Shown here: in pieces, positions 50,749 to 59,081 of the stretch
Layout: each line of letters opens with the position of its first letter
Position numbering within the stretch: position 1 is the first letter of the stretch
Assembly (NCBI GenBank): GCA_902490335.1
Contig: CABUDL010000004.1
Coordinates: 45,139 to 109,138, forward strand
Source of the DNA: an uncultured Clostridium sp.
Lineage (GTDB): Bacteria > Bacillota > Clostridia > Oscillospirales > Ruminococcaceae
Length of the DNA: 64,000 nucleotides
Direction of reading: 5' to 3'
The notes under the pieces: model-generated
What the model saw: the letters and a program-made list of their open reading frames with translations, nothing else
Told to the model about the DNA's origin: nothing
The model's database searches: none
Program-made: the position numbers and the translations under genes

Positions 50749-51003
50749 ATGAAAAAACTGTTTTCGGATAAAATCTATCTCATCCTGCAAATTGCCTCGA
50801 TTGCCGTCGGCGGCATCTATCTCTTCTGCACCCGCAGCTACCAGCAGACACCCGTCTGGGTCAGCTGGCTGATTTCAATGGCTTTGTTTGTCAGCGTCAT
50901 CCTGTACAGCGCTGTCAAAAAAAGGTGGGTGGTCACCGCTGTCAATCTGGCTGCTGGCATCCTGCTGTTTTTGAGCCTGATGATTTTGCCGTACAGCGTC
51001 TAG
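50749..51003 (+). CDS. Small membrane protein, unknown
   Basis: 84 residues, three hydrophobic segments (IYLILQIASIAVGGIYLFC, WVSWLISMALFVSVILYSAV, VVTAVNLAAGILLFLSLMIL) with a KKR between the second and third. GGAGGAG precedes the ATG, and a TATACT -10 at 50699-50704 (poor -35) could drive it. No family recognised. Divergent from GntR/ABC module 3. Confidence 0.6.
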   Translation: MKKLFSDKIYLILQIASIAVGGIYLFCTRSYQQTPVWVSWLISMALFVSVILYSAVKKRWVVTAVNLAAGILLFLSLMILPYSV

Positions 51004-51041
51004 GAGAACCAAGCCCATCATAAACCTCAACCCTTCACACC

Positions 51042-51092
51042 AACAAAACAGCGCACCGAAAGCAGATTGCTTTCGGTGCGCTGTTTTGTTTT
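51042..51092. terminator. Bidirectional terminator
   Basis: Perfect 23-bp stem (51042-51064 with 51068-51090) with a three-base loop, between convergent genes, plus T-run. Confidence 0.93.
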
Positions 51093-51099
51093 TCACCCA

Positions 51100-51543
51100 C
51101 TATCGGTCCAAAATCATCTGTCCGTAGTTGAGCATTTCAAAGCCCAGCTGTTCATACAGCTTTTTTGCTTTTGGATTGTATGGGCAAACCTCCAGGCGAA
51201 AACGCTTTGCCTGCGGATACTCTGCAAACAGCCATTGAAAATACTGATGACCATAGCCTTTGCCACGGGACTGCGGAATGAAATACAGCTCCTCCGCCTG
51301 TACCACCAGTCCGCCCGCCTCACAGCTCCAGTAGAAGGCAAGCAGGGCATAACCCACCGGCTTTTCCTGCTCGCAGAGTGTCAGCCCGCGCATCAAAGGG
51401 CTGCCCTTCACCCCAATGTTGAAGGTATCTTCCAGCTTTTGCTCCTCCAGCTCAAACAGGCTGGCATCGCTGCTGTAAAAATCCCTTGCCATCTCTAAAT
51501 ACGCCTGACGGTCTTTCTCTTTAAAATCACGAATCTGCAACAT
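51100..51543 (-). CDS. GNAT-family N-acetyltransferase
   Basis: 147 residues: IRDFKEKDRQAYLEMARDFY start, VGYALLAFYWS, EELYFIPQSRGKGYGHQYFQWLF (the Q/RxxGxG/A acetyl-CoA loop) and the C-terminal RLEVCPYNPKAKKLYEQLGF. Substrate unknown. AGGAGGAAG precedes the ATG. Not related in an obvious way to its neighbours. Confidence 0.9.
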   Translation of the reverse strand: MLQIRDFKEKDRQAYLEMARDFYSSDASLFELEEQKLEDTFNIGVKGSPLMRGLTLCEQEKPVGYALLAFYWSCEAGGLVVQAEELYFIPQSRGKGYGHQYFQWLFAEYPQAKRFRLEVCPYNPKAKKLYEQLGFEMLNYGQMILDR

Positions 51544-51621
51544 CTTTCTTCCTCCTTTATTTGATTATTGTAGCAAAATTTCCTGCTTTTCGTCAACTCC
51601 AATAAAATTCTTCCCAACTTC

Positions 51622-51650
51622 TTTACATCGAAGCGCTTTTTCACTATAAT
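51622..51650 (+). promoter_or_regulatory. Promoter of the metF-metH operon
   Basis: TTTACA (51622-51627), 17 bp, TATAAT (51645-51650). The ~60-nt leader is too short for a SAM or T-box riboswitch and none was recognised. Confidence 0.72.
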
Positions 51651-51715
51651 GTAATAAATCGTTTTGTAAATTGTGTAATAAAAAGTAGGACTACCCAAAA
51701 AAGGATGTGTACCGC

Positions 51716-52591
51716 ATGAAACTGCAAAAATTATTTGAGGAAAAAAAGGTCGTTTTTTCCCTGGAAATCTTCCCGCCCAAAAAGAACAGCTCGATTCAGA
51801 CCATCTATGACACGTTGGATGCTCTGCGCGACATTGCTCCCGATTTTATCAGTGTGACCTACGGCGCGGGAGGAAATCCAGCCGACCGCTCCACGGTACA
51901 GATTGCCTCCGACATCAAGCACCGCTATCATATCGAGCCGCTGGCGCATTTAAGCTGTGTCAATTCCACCAAAGAGCATATCGGCAGGGTACTGGATGAC
52001 CTGCGGGAAAACGACATCGAAAATATCCTGGCGCTGCGCGGTGACCTTAATCCCAATGTTCCGCCGCAGACCGATTACCGCTATGCCAGCGATTTGATTG
52101 ATGATATTCAGCAATACGGCGGTTTTGACATCGCTGCCGCCTGCTATCCCGAGGTCCACCCGGAGGCGGCGGATTTGGAGGAGGACCTGATGCACCTGAA
52201 GAAGAAGGTGGATGCCGGTGCTACCCATCTGATTTCCCAGCTGTTTTTTGACAACAACGACTACTACAACTTCCTGTATCGGGTGCGGCAAGCGGGCATC
52301 ACCGTTCCCATCGAAGCGGGCATCATGCCGGTGACCAACCGCAAGCAGATTGAGCGGATGGTTTCGTTGTGTGGAGCCAGCCTGCCTAAAAAATTTGTGC
52401 GCATCATGCACCGCTATGGAGATGACCCCGCTGCCATGCAGGATGCCGGCATCGCATACGCCGTCGAGCAGATTGTCGACCTGATTTCCAACGGCGTGCA
52501 GGGCATCCATCTGTACACCATGAACAATCCGCTCGTCGCACACCGCATCAATCAGGCGGTTGCCAGCCTGATTCGCTGCTCCAACCGCTAA
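51716..52591 (+). CDS. metF: 5,10-methylenetetrahydrofolate reductase
   Basis: 291 residues. KLQKLFEEKKVVFSLEIFPPKK (catalytic Glu), FISVTYGAGG, HLSCVNSTKEHIGRVLDDL, ILALRGDLNP, GAASFxG-equivalent AACYPEVHPEA, KVDAGATHLISQLFFDN and AGIMPVTN are the family blocks. A TIM-barrel flavoprotein forming 5-methyl-THF for MetH. ATG 51716 after AAAGGAT; a GTG at 51707 is also in frame. First gene of metF-activation protein-metH. Confidence 0.96.
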   Translation: MKLQKLFEEKKVVFSLEIFPPKKNSSIQTIYDTLDALRDIAPDFISVTYGAGGNPADRSTVQIASDIKHRYHIEPLAHLSCVNSTKEHIGRVLDDLRENDIENILALRGDLNPNVPPQTDYRYASDLIDDIQQYGGFDIAAACYPEVHPEAADLEEDLMHLKKKVDAGATHLISQLFFDNNDYYNFLYRVRQAGITVPIEAGIMPVTNRKQIERMVSLCGASLPKKFVRIMHRYGDDPAAMQDAGIAYAVEQIVDLISNGVQGIHLYTMNNPLVAHRINQAVASLIRCSNR

Positions 52592-52604
52592 AGGAGGTCT
52601 GTGG

Positions 52605-53273
52605 ATGCTCTGTCCTTTGCATCACATCCCAACCGAAGAAACCATCCGCTATGCGCTCGGCTGTGCTGTACCAAAACCGGTCGACCCACAGTGGCAGTCC
52701 AAGGCACAGGCAGCCCAGCAGCAGATTCTGCAAAGCTGTCAGCCTCGTTTTTGCTGGAAGGTCTTTCCCGGTGCGCTCTTGCTCCGGCAGCTGCTGAGCG
52801 GTCAGGACATCCGCAGCCATCTGTCCGGCTGCACCGATTGTGTCCTTCTGGCTGCCACCTTAGGCGCACAGGCGGATATGCTGATTCGCCGCGCGCAGGT
52901 CGGTGATATGGAGCAGGCACTCTGGCTGGATGCCGCCGCCTCGGCAGCTATCGAGGAAGTCTGCGACACCGCACAGCGGCAGATTGCCGAACAGTTGGGA
53001 CAAAGCCTGACCCACCGCTTCAGCTGCGGATATGGGGACCTTCCCCTTTCCATCCAGCCGCAGCTGTGTGCGCTGCTGGACAGTGCCAAAAGCATCGGTC
53101 TTTCGGTCAGCCATTCCTCGATGCTGACACCGGTCAAATCGGTGACCGCCATCCTGGGCATCTTGCCCGCAGGCGCTGTCGCTTCTGCGCCAAAGCCCTG
53201 CACCATCTGCCATTTAAAAGAAAATTGTGTTTTAAGAAGAAAGGGTGTTTTTTGTGGAAAATCGACTGATTGA
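52605..53273 (+). CDS. Methionine synthase activation domain protein (separate chain)
   Basis: 222 residues, corresponding to the C-terminal reactivation domain of large MetH, encoded apart as in many Clostridia. Shows EEVCDTAQRQIAEQL, the RFSCGYGDLPLSIQPQLCALLDSAKSIGLSVSHSSMLTPVKSVTAILGI block that binds SAM near the cobalamin, and a C-terminal cysteine cluster (CTICHLKENC). Should reductively remethylate inactive cob(II)alamin on MetH. AAAGGAGG before ATG; its last 20 bp overlap metH. Confidence 0.9.
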   Translation: MLCPLHHIPTEETIRYALGCAVPKPVDPQWQSKAQAAQQQILQSCQPRFCWKVFPGALLLRQLLSGQDIRSHLSGCTDCVLLAATLGAQADMLIRRAQVGDMEQALWLDAAASAAIEEVCDTAQRQIAEQLGQSLTHRFSCGYGDLPLSIQPQLCALLDSAKSIGLSVSHSSMLTPVKSVTAILGILPAGAVASAPKPCTICHLKENCVLRRKGVFCGKSTD

Positions 53274-55722
53274 TTCGCTGCGCCGCGCCGACCGCTTCTG
53301 GCTGCTCGACGGAGCGATGGGAACCCAGCTGCAAAAGAAGCTGCTTGCTGCCGGGCGCAGCATCTTGGGGCTAATCCCGGAGCTGTGCTGCATCACCGAA
53401 CCGGAGCTGGTTACCCAAGTCCATCGGGAATATCTGGAAGCCGGAGCAGACATCCTGTACACCAACACCTTCGGTGCCAACCGCCAAAAGCTGGCGGGCA
53501 GCGGATATACTCCTCAGCAGGTCATCTCTGCCGCGGTCGGCTGTGCCAAACAGGCAGCAGAGGGGAAGGAAACTCTGGTTGCTTTGGACATCGGTCCCAT
53601 CGGCGAGCTGATGGAGCCGACCGGCACCCTTGCCTTCCGGCAGGCGTATGACCTCTTTGCCGAACAGGTAAATGCCGGTGTACAGGCGGGTGCAGACCTG
53701 ATTGTCATAGAAACGATGACCGACCTCTACGAGGTCAAAGCTGCCATCCTTGCCGCCAAGGAATGTTGCGAGCAGCTTGGCAAAGCGCTTCCTGTGCTGG
53801 TATCCATGACCTTCGAGGCAAACGGACGGACCTTCACCGGATGCTGCGTTCCTTCGATGGCTGCTGTCATCGAGGGATTGGGCGCAGATGCCATCGGCTT
53901 TAACTGCTCGCTGGGTCCGGTGGAGCTGCTCCCCTTAGCAAAACAGCTGCGGGAAAACACCTCTCTTCCCATCTTCATCAAACCCAATGCCGGTCTACCC
54001 GACCCGCTGACCGGCAGCTATTCCATCGACGCTGCGAAATTTGCCGATTGTATGCAGGAATACCTTGCGTTGGGCATTCGCCTGTTCGGTGGCTGCTGCG
54101 GAACCGACCCTTCCTTCATCCGCGCGATGCGGCAGATGCTGGACCAAAAGTGTCCACAGGATTTTCCAACCCCTACCGTTTCCAGACAAGCCTGTGTCTG
54201 CACACCTACCTGTTTTGTTCCCATCGACCGGGTACGAATTATCGGGGAGCGCATCAATCCCACCGGCAAAAAACGTCTAAAACAGGCAATCCTGGAGCAG
54301 GATTTTGACTACATCCTCAGCCAGGGACTCTCTCAGCTGGAGGCAGGCGCACAAATCCTGGATGTCAACATGGGAATGCCCGAGGTCGATGAGAGCCGGA
54401 TGCTGCCGCTGGTCATTCAAAAGCTGCAAGGCGTGCTGGATGCTCCGCTGCAAATCGACTCCTCCAATGTCAAAGCCATCGAGCAGGCGCTGCGCCTCTA
54501 CAACGGAAAACCCATCGTCAACTCGGTCAACGGGGAGGAAGGCTCGATGAACGCCATCCTGCCGCTGGTCAAAAAATATGGCGCGGCGGTGGTCGCACTG
54601 ACCCTGGATGAAAAAGGAATCCCGCTGCTGGCAGAGGAACGGTTTGCCATCGCAGAGCGAATCGTTGCACGCGCCGAGCAGTACGGCATCCCGCGTGAGG
54701 ACATCTATGTGGACTGCCTGACCCTGACCGCCTCGGTGCAGCAAAAAGAGGTCGTGGAAACACTGAAGGCGATGCGCATGGTCAAGGAGCAGCTGGGCTG
54801 CCGCACCCTGTTGGGCGTTTCCAACATCTCCTTCGGTCTGCCCAACCGCGAGCTGCTTAACCACAGCTTTTTGCTGATGGCGCTGGAAGCCGGATTGGAT
54901 TTGCCCATCATCAATCCAAATGTCCCCTCCATGCTGGATGCCATCCGCGCCTTTGAGGTGCTTTACGCAAAGGATGAACACGCTGCCCGTTACATCGAAA
55001 ACTTTAGCCGTCCCGAGGAGATTGCCCGCATCTCGGCAAAGCCGACCGTTTCCACAGCTGTCATTGTCCAGACAGGCGACCGTGACAGCGACCCGCTGAC
55101 CGCTGCCATCCAAAAGGGTCTGGGTGAATCGGTGCGCCGCGAGGTCTGCCTGCTGCTGGAAGACTGCGAGGCGGAAACCATCATCAACAAGCGGCTGATT
55201 CCCGCTCTGGATTTGGTGGGACAGGAGTTTGAAAGCGGGAAAATCTTTCTGCCGCAGATGATTCAGTCCGCGCAGGCAGCACAGGCAGGCTTTGAAGAAA
55301 TCAAACGTTTCCTGTCTGCCCGTCCGCAGCAGGACAGCTCCCATCAACCGCTCGATTCCAAAGGCATCGTTCTTGCCACTGTGCATGGGGATGTCCACGA
55401 CATTGGCAAAAACATCGTCAAGGTCATCCTGGAAAACTACGGCTTTCCGGTCATCGACCTGGGCAGAGATGTGCCTGCCGAGCGGGTCGTAGAGGCGGTG
55501 CGGGAACACGGCATCCGGCTGGTCGGACTGAGTGCGCTGATGACCACCACCTTAAAAAGTATGGAGGAAACCATTGTCCTGCTGCACCAGCAGCAGCCCG
55601 ACTGCAAAATCATGGTGGGCGGCGCGGTGCTGACCGAGGAGTATGCCAAAAAAATTGGCGCCGATTTTTACGCCAAGGATGCAAAAGCTTCTGCCGACAT
55701 CGCCCGCTCGGTCCTGCTGTAA
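53254..55722 (+). CDS. metH: B12-dependent methionine synthase without the activation domain
   Basis: 822 residues from GTG 53254 (AAAGGG eight bases upstream; an earlier GTG at 53245 overlaps that site). Modules: homocysteine methyltransferase barrel ~1-300 with zinc cysteines C218 and C281/C282; pterin-binding barrel ~325-590 (VRIIGERINPTGKK, ILDVNMGMPEVDE); cobalamin cap and B12-binding Rossmann ~600-822 with D713-x-H715-x-x-G718 (DVHDIGKNI), LSALMTT and GGAVLT. Transfers methyl from 5-methyl-THF to homocysteine. The activation domain is supplied by the preceding gene. Confidence 0.95.
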   Translation: MENRLIDSLRRADRFWLLDGAMGTQLQKKLLAAGRSILGLIPELCCITEPELVTQVHREYLEAGADILYTNTFGANRQKLAGSGYTPQQVISAAVGCAKQAAEGKETLVALDIGPIGELMEPTGTLAFRQAYDLFAEQVNAGVQAGADLIVIETMTDLYEVKAAILAAKECCEQLGKALPVLVSMTFEANGRTFTGCCVPSMAAVIEGLGADAIGFNCSLGPVELLPLAKQLRENTSLPIFIKPNAGLPDPLTGSYSIDAAKFADCMQEYLALGIRLFGGCCGTDPSFIRAMRQMLDQKCPQDFPTPTVSRQACVCTPTCFVPIDRVRIIGERINPTGKKRLKQAILEQDFDYILSQGLSQLEAGAQILDVNMGMPEVDESRMLPLVIQKLQGVLDAPLQIDSSNVKAIEQALRLYNGKPIVNSVNGEEGSMNAILPLVKKYGAAVVALTLDEKGIPLLAEERFAIAERIVARAEQYGIPREDIYVDCLTLTASVQQKEVVETLKAMRMVKEQLGCRTLLGVSNISFGLPNRELLNHSFLLMALEAGLDLPIINPNVPSMLDAIRAFEVLYAKDEHAARYIENFSRPEEIARISAKPTVSTAVIVQTGDRDSDPLTAAIQKGLGESVRREVCLLLEDCEAETIINKRLIPALDLVGQEFESGKIFLPQMIQSAQAAQAGFEEIKRFLSARPQQDSSHQPLDSKGIVLATVHGDVHDIGKNIVKVILENYGFPVIDLGRDVPAERVVEAVREHGIRLVGLSALMTTTLKSMEETIVLLHQQQPDCKIMVGGAVLTEEYAKKIGADFYAKDAKASADIARSVLL

Positions 55723-55725
55723 GAC

Positions 55726-55763
55726 AAAAAATGCAGGAAACGGGAAGGATTTCCTGCATTTTT
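55726..55763 (+). terminator. Terminator of the met operon
   Basis: AAAATGCAGGAAA/TTTCCTGCATTTT stem (55727-55740 with 55750-55763), nine-base loop, T-run. Confidence 0.88.
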
Positions 55764-55902
55764 CTTCCCTTTATGAGGGAATAGAAAATCCTTTCCTGCA
55801 AAAGTTTGTGAAAAATTACACAAATTCTTTCCCCCTCTCCCCTTCCTGCACCACAAAAGGGAAAACCTTTGTAAAAATGGGGTAAATCATCCACCCGCGC
55901 CC

Positions 55903-55931
55903 TTGAAAAAGCGCAGCGAATAGATTACAAT
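55903..55931 (+). promoter_or_regulatory. Probable promoter of pgk
   Basis: TTGAAA (55903-55908), 17 bp, TACAAT (55926-55931). The ~115-nt leader has a GGTTGGA/TCCAACC hairpin at 56011-56027 just before the ribosome site. Confidence 0.65.
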
Positions 55932-56049
55932 AGACTTAAATCGTACAGATTGAATCCTCCGCTTTTTTAGCGGAAAAATGTTTTGTTTACCGCAATCATT
56001 TTTATAAACGGGTTGGAAGCTCCAACCGATGAAAGGCAGGTTATCTGTG

Positions 56050-57246
56050 ATGAATTCTCTGAACAAAAAGACAATCGAAGATATTGATGTATCCGGCAAA
56101 CGTGTGCTGGTGCGCTGCGACTTTAACGTTCCGCTCAAAGACGGCGTGATTACCAACGACAAGCGCATCGTGGCTGCTCTGCCAACCATCCAGTACCTGA
56201 TCGACCATCAGGCAAAGGTCATCCTCTGCTCCCACCTGGGCAGACCGAAGGGTGAATACAAGGAAGAATTCTCTCTGGCTCCGGTCGCTGCCAGACTGAG
56301 CGAGCTGCTCGGTCAGCCGGTCGAGCTGGCGCAGGACAAGGAAGTTGTCGGCGAAAATGCAAAGGCACTGTCCTTCGCAATGCATCCGGGCGATGTCATC
56401 CTGCTGGAAAATGTCCGCTTTAGAAAAGAAGAAACCAAAAACGAGGAAGCCTTCTCGAAGGAGCTTGCCGGTCTGGCTGACATCTATGTCAACGACGCAT
56501 TTGGTACTGCACACCGCGCACACTGCTCCACCACCGGCGTTGCTTCCTTCCTGCCGGCTGTCTGCGGCTATCTGATTCAGAAAGAAATCTCGGTCATGGG
56601 TCAGGCGCTCAACAATCCAAAGCGTCCGCTGGTTGCCATCCTGGGCGGCGCAAAGGTTTCGGATAAAATCGGCGTCATCAACAACCTGCTGGAGAAGGTA
56701 GATACCCTCATCGTCGGCGGTGGTATGGCATACACCTTCTTTAAAGCACAGGGCTACGGCGTAGGCGCTTCTCTGTGCGAGGACGACAAGGTCGAGCTGG
56801 CAAAAGAGATGCTCAGCAAAGCACAGCAGAAGGGCGTTCGCTTCCTGCTTCCGGTCGACAACAAGCTCGGCGACAAATTTGCTGAGGATTGTGCAACCCA
56901 GTTTGCCGATTCGGACAGCATCCCGGAAGGCTGGATGGGCATGGACATCGGTCCAAAGACCATCGAGCTGTTCTGCTCGGCTGTTCAGGATGCAGGCACC
57001 GTCATCTGGAACGGACCAATGGGCGTATTTGAGTTCCCTGCCTTTGCACAGGGCACTCTGGAGGTAGCAAAAGCCATCGCTGCTTCCAACGCAATCTCGA
57101 TCATCGGCGGCGGCGACAGCGTTGCAGCGGTAACCAAGCTGGGCTTTGCCGACAAAATGACCCACATCTCCACCGGCGGCGGCGCTTCCCTGGAATTTTT
57201 GGAAGGTCTGGAGCTGCCGGGCATCGCTGCTCTCAACGACAAATAA
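56050..57246 (+). CDS. pgk: Phosphoglycerate kinase
   Basis: 398 residues. VLVRCDFNVPLKDGVITNDKRI, HLGRPKGE, ENVRFRKEE, NDAFGTAHRAH, AILGGAKVSDKI, GGGMAYTFFKA, the WNGPMGVFE loop and GGGDSVAAV are canonical. Makes ATP from 1,3-bisphosphoglycerate. ATG 56050 chosen by alignment and AGGCAGG; an ATG at 56029 lacks a site. GAPDH is not adjacent, unlike the common gap-pgk-tpi-gpm order. Confidence 0.98.
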   Translation: MNSLNKKTIEDIDVSGKRVLVRCDFNVPLKDGVITNDKRIVAALPTIQYLIDHQAKVILCSHLGRPKGEYKEEFSLAPVAARLSELLGQPVELAQDKEVVGENAKALSFAMHPGDVILLENVRFRKEETKNEEAFSKELAGLADIYVNDAFGTAHRAHCSTTGVASFLPAVCGYLIQKEISVMGQALNNPKRPLVAILGGAKVSDKIGVINNLLEKVDTLIVGGGMAYTFFKAQGYGVGASLCEDDKVELAKEMLSKAQQKGVRFLLPVDNKLGDKFAEDCATQFADSDSIPEGWMGMDIGPKTIELFCSAVQDAGTVIWNGPMGVFEFPAFAQGTLEVAKAIAASNAISIIGGGDSVAAVTKLGFADKMTHISTGGGASLEFLEGLELPGIAALNDK

Positions 57247-57261
57247 TCGCACCTTTACAGC

Positions 57262-57298
57262 AACAGATGCAGGAGAAACCTTCCTGCATCTGTTTTTT
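57262..57298 (+). terminator. Terminator of pgk
   Basis: 13-bp stem AACAGATGCAGGA/TCCTGCATCTGTT plus T-run, before the next gene, so pgk is largely uncoupled from it. Confidence 0.9.
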
Positions 57299-57336
57299 GG
57301 CTGGATGTTAAATTCCCCTGAAAGGAACTGAGCTTC

Positions 57337-57924
57337 ATGTATTACCACGATCCCTTTACCGTTGTTGCCTCCTTTCTCCCGCCGGCTATTTTGGTTTGCC
57401 TTGTGGTGCAGCTGGTTCTGTACCTGCTCGGCTCTGCCGGACTGTATGCCATGGCGAACAATACCGGCATGAAAAACCCCTGGACTGCTTGGATTCCGAT
57501 TGCGCGCGACCACCTGCTAGGCTCGCTGGCGGACCGGTACAACGGTTCCTGCCGCCAGAAAAAGACCATGCTCAACGTCTGGCTCACCGTTTTAAGCGCA
57601 GTCTCTCTGCCGCTGTCGGTGCTGTCGGTAGTCCTTACATTGATTTTGCTGCCGCTTTTCTTTAACCTTGCTTCGCCGCTGGCTGCCATGGTGTTTTCCC
57701 TGTTTTCACTGCTGCTTTCGGTTGTCGGTATTGCCTACAAGGTGCTCTACCTGTTTTCCTTCTACTACCTGATGATGGACTACGAGCCATCCCGCGCGGT
57801 ACTGTACACCATCCTTGCCTTTTTTAATCTGGGATTTATCCCGCTGCTGCTGTGCAGACGCAACGTTCCGGTGGGAGTAGCCGGACGCTGCGAGCCGCTT
57901 CAGCCTAAGTATAACATCCATTAA
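57337..57924 (+). CDS. Multi-pass membrane protein, unknown
   Basis: 195 residues, about five hydrophobic segments. The segment GLYAMANNTGMKNPWTAWIPIARDHLLGSLADRY after helix 1 is a pattern recurrent in Firmicute membrane proteins of unknown role, and YLMMDYEPSRAVLYTILAFFNLGFIPLLL closes the protein. GAAAGGAAC precedes the ATG. It sits between pgk and tpiA with a 57-bp gap to tpiA, so may be co-transcribed with it. Confidence 0.78.
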   Translation: MYYHDPFTVVASFLPPAILVCLVVQLVLYLLGSAGLYAMANNTGMKNPWTAWIPIARDHLLGSLADRYNGSCRQKKTMLNVWLTVLSAVSLPLSVLSVVLTLILLPLFFNLASPLAAMVFSLFSLLLSVVGIAYKVLYLFSFYYLMMDYEPSRAVLYTILAFFNLGFIPLLLCRRNVPVGVAGRCEPLQPKYNIH

Positions 57925-57981
57925 GCCAATAGGATTCATTCGACAAACCCAAGACCACTGTATGAAAGGACGTTTTTGAAT

Positions 57982-58746
57982 ATGAACAAAGCACTTCGTA
58001 AAGCCATTGTTGCCGGAAACTGGAAGATGAACAACGACCGCAAAGCTGCCAAGGAGCTGATCAGCGAGCTGACCCCGATGGTCAAAGACGCTGCCTGCGA
58101 GGTAGTCCTGTGCGTACCGTACACCAACCTGGAAACTGCCCTCTCGCTGTGCGAAGGAACCAACCTGCACGTCGGCGCAGAAAACTGCCACTGGGCAAAA
58201 TCCGGTGCCTTCACCGGCGAAATCTCTGCACAGATGCTGGCAGAGATGGGTGTAGAATATGTCATCATCGGTCACTCGGAGCGCAGACAGTACTTTGGTG
58301 AAACCGATCAGACGGTCAACGCAAGAGTACGCGCTGCTCTGGATGCCGGACTGAAGGTTATCCTCTGCGTCGGCGAAGTGCTCGAGCAGCGGGAGCTGGG
58401 TGTGACCGAAGAAATCGTAAGCATGCAGACCAAGATTGCACTCGGCGGTGTCAACGAGCAGGAGCTTGCCAACATCGTCATCGCTTACGAGCCGGTTTGG
58501 GCAATCGGCACCGGCAAAACTGCAACCGCTGAACAGGCACAGGAGGTCTGTGCCATCATCCGCGGTGTGGTTGCCAAGCTGTACAACAAATCTGCTGCCG
58601 ATGCACTGACCATCCAGTACGGCGGTTCGATGAAACCTGCCAACGCAAAAGAGCTGCTGGGCAAAGAGGACGTAGACGGCGGACTCATCGGCGGTGCTGC
58701 TCTGGTGGCAAAGGACTTTGCCGCTATCATCGATGCTGCCCTCTAA
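57982..58746 (+). CDS. tpiA: Triosephosphate isomerase
   Basis: 254 residues. KAIVAGNWKMNND (catalytic Lys), VGAENCHWAKSGAFTGEISAQML, EYVIIGHSERRQYFGE (catalytic His), AYEPVWAIGTGKTAT (catalytic Glu and flexible loop) and IQYGGSMKPANAKELL (phosphate loop). Interconverts DHAP and glyceraldehyde 3-phosphate. ATG 57982 is 11 nt from AAAGGA; an in-frame TTG at 57976 is closer to it and could be used. Followed by dense repeats instead of a simple terminator. Confidence 0.98.
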   Translation: MNKALRKAIVAGNWKMNNDRKAAKELISELTPMVKDAACEVVLCVPYTNLETALSLCEGTNLHVGAENCHWAKSGAFTGEISAQMLAEMGVEYVIIGHSERRQYFGETDQTVNARVRAALDAGLKVILCVGEVLEQRELGVTEEIVSMQTKIALGGVNEQELANIVIAYEPVWAIGTGKTATAEQAQEVCAIIRGVVAKLYNKSAADALTIQYGGSMKPANAKELLGKEDVDGGLIGGAALVAKDFAAIIDAAL

Positions 58747-59081
58747 CCTTTTCTTTCCTAAAAGAAAGGTTAGACCAAAAGAAAAGTGCTCGCTTCGCGC
58801 TATCTTTCGATAGCAAGCAATCTTGCCGCCACCATTGATGTTACTCACTAACTCTTCCTTTCCCAAAAGAAAAGGTTAGACCAAAAGAAAAGTGCTCGCT
58901 TCGCGGCATCTTTCGATAGCAGGCAAAAGTTTTCGTCCACCTTTTTCAAAAGGTGGTGGTGTCCAGAGGCAACGCCTTTGGATGCCTTTTGCAGAAAGCA
59001 AATGATTTTTGATGCTGCAAAAGGCATCCTTTATTCACTACATTCTTATCATCTCCAGTATCAAAAAGAAGGTGTATTCCC
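58747..59081. repeat. Non-coding repeat block between tpiA and gpmI
   Basis: Two ~67-bp copies 106 bp apart (58754-58820 and 58859-58926), each with an A/G-rich part, AAAGTGCTCGCTTCGCG and a TCTTTCGATAGC end. They are followed by three hairpins: CCACCTTTT/AAAAGGTGG near 58938-58957, CCAGAGGC/GCCTTTGG near 58962-58980, and a perfect 15-bp pair (58980-58994 with 59015-59029) around a 20-base loop. The composition suggests dispersed extragenic elements. No gene is seen. Confidence 0.7.

Noticed and set aside
51544..51715. SAM or T-box riboswitch before metF
   Set aside because: The predicted leader is ~60 nt, too short, and has no recognisable conserved box.
56041..57513. 490-codon minus-strand frame opposite pgk
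   Set aside because: Antisense shadow; pgk is complete and unambiguous on the plus strand.
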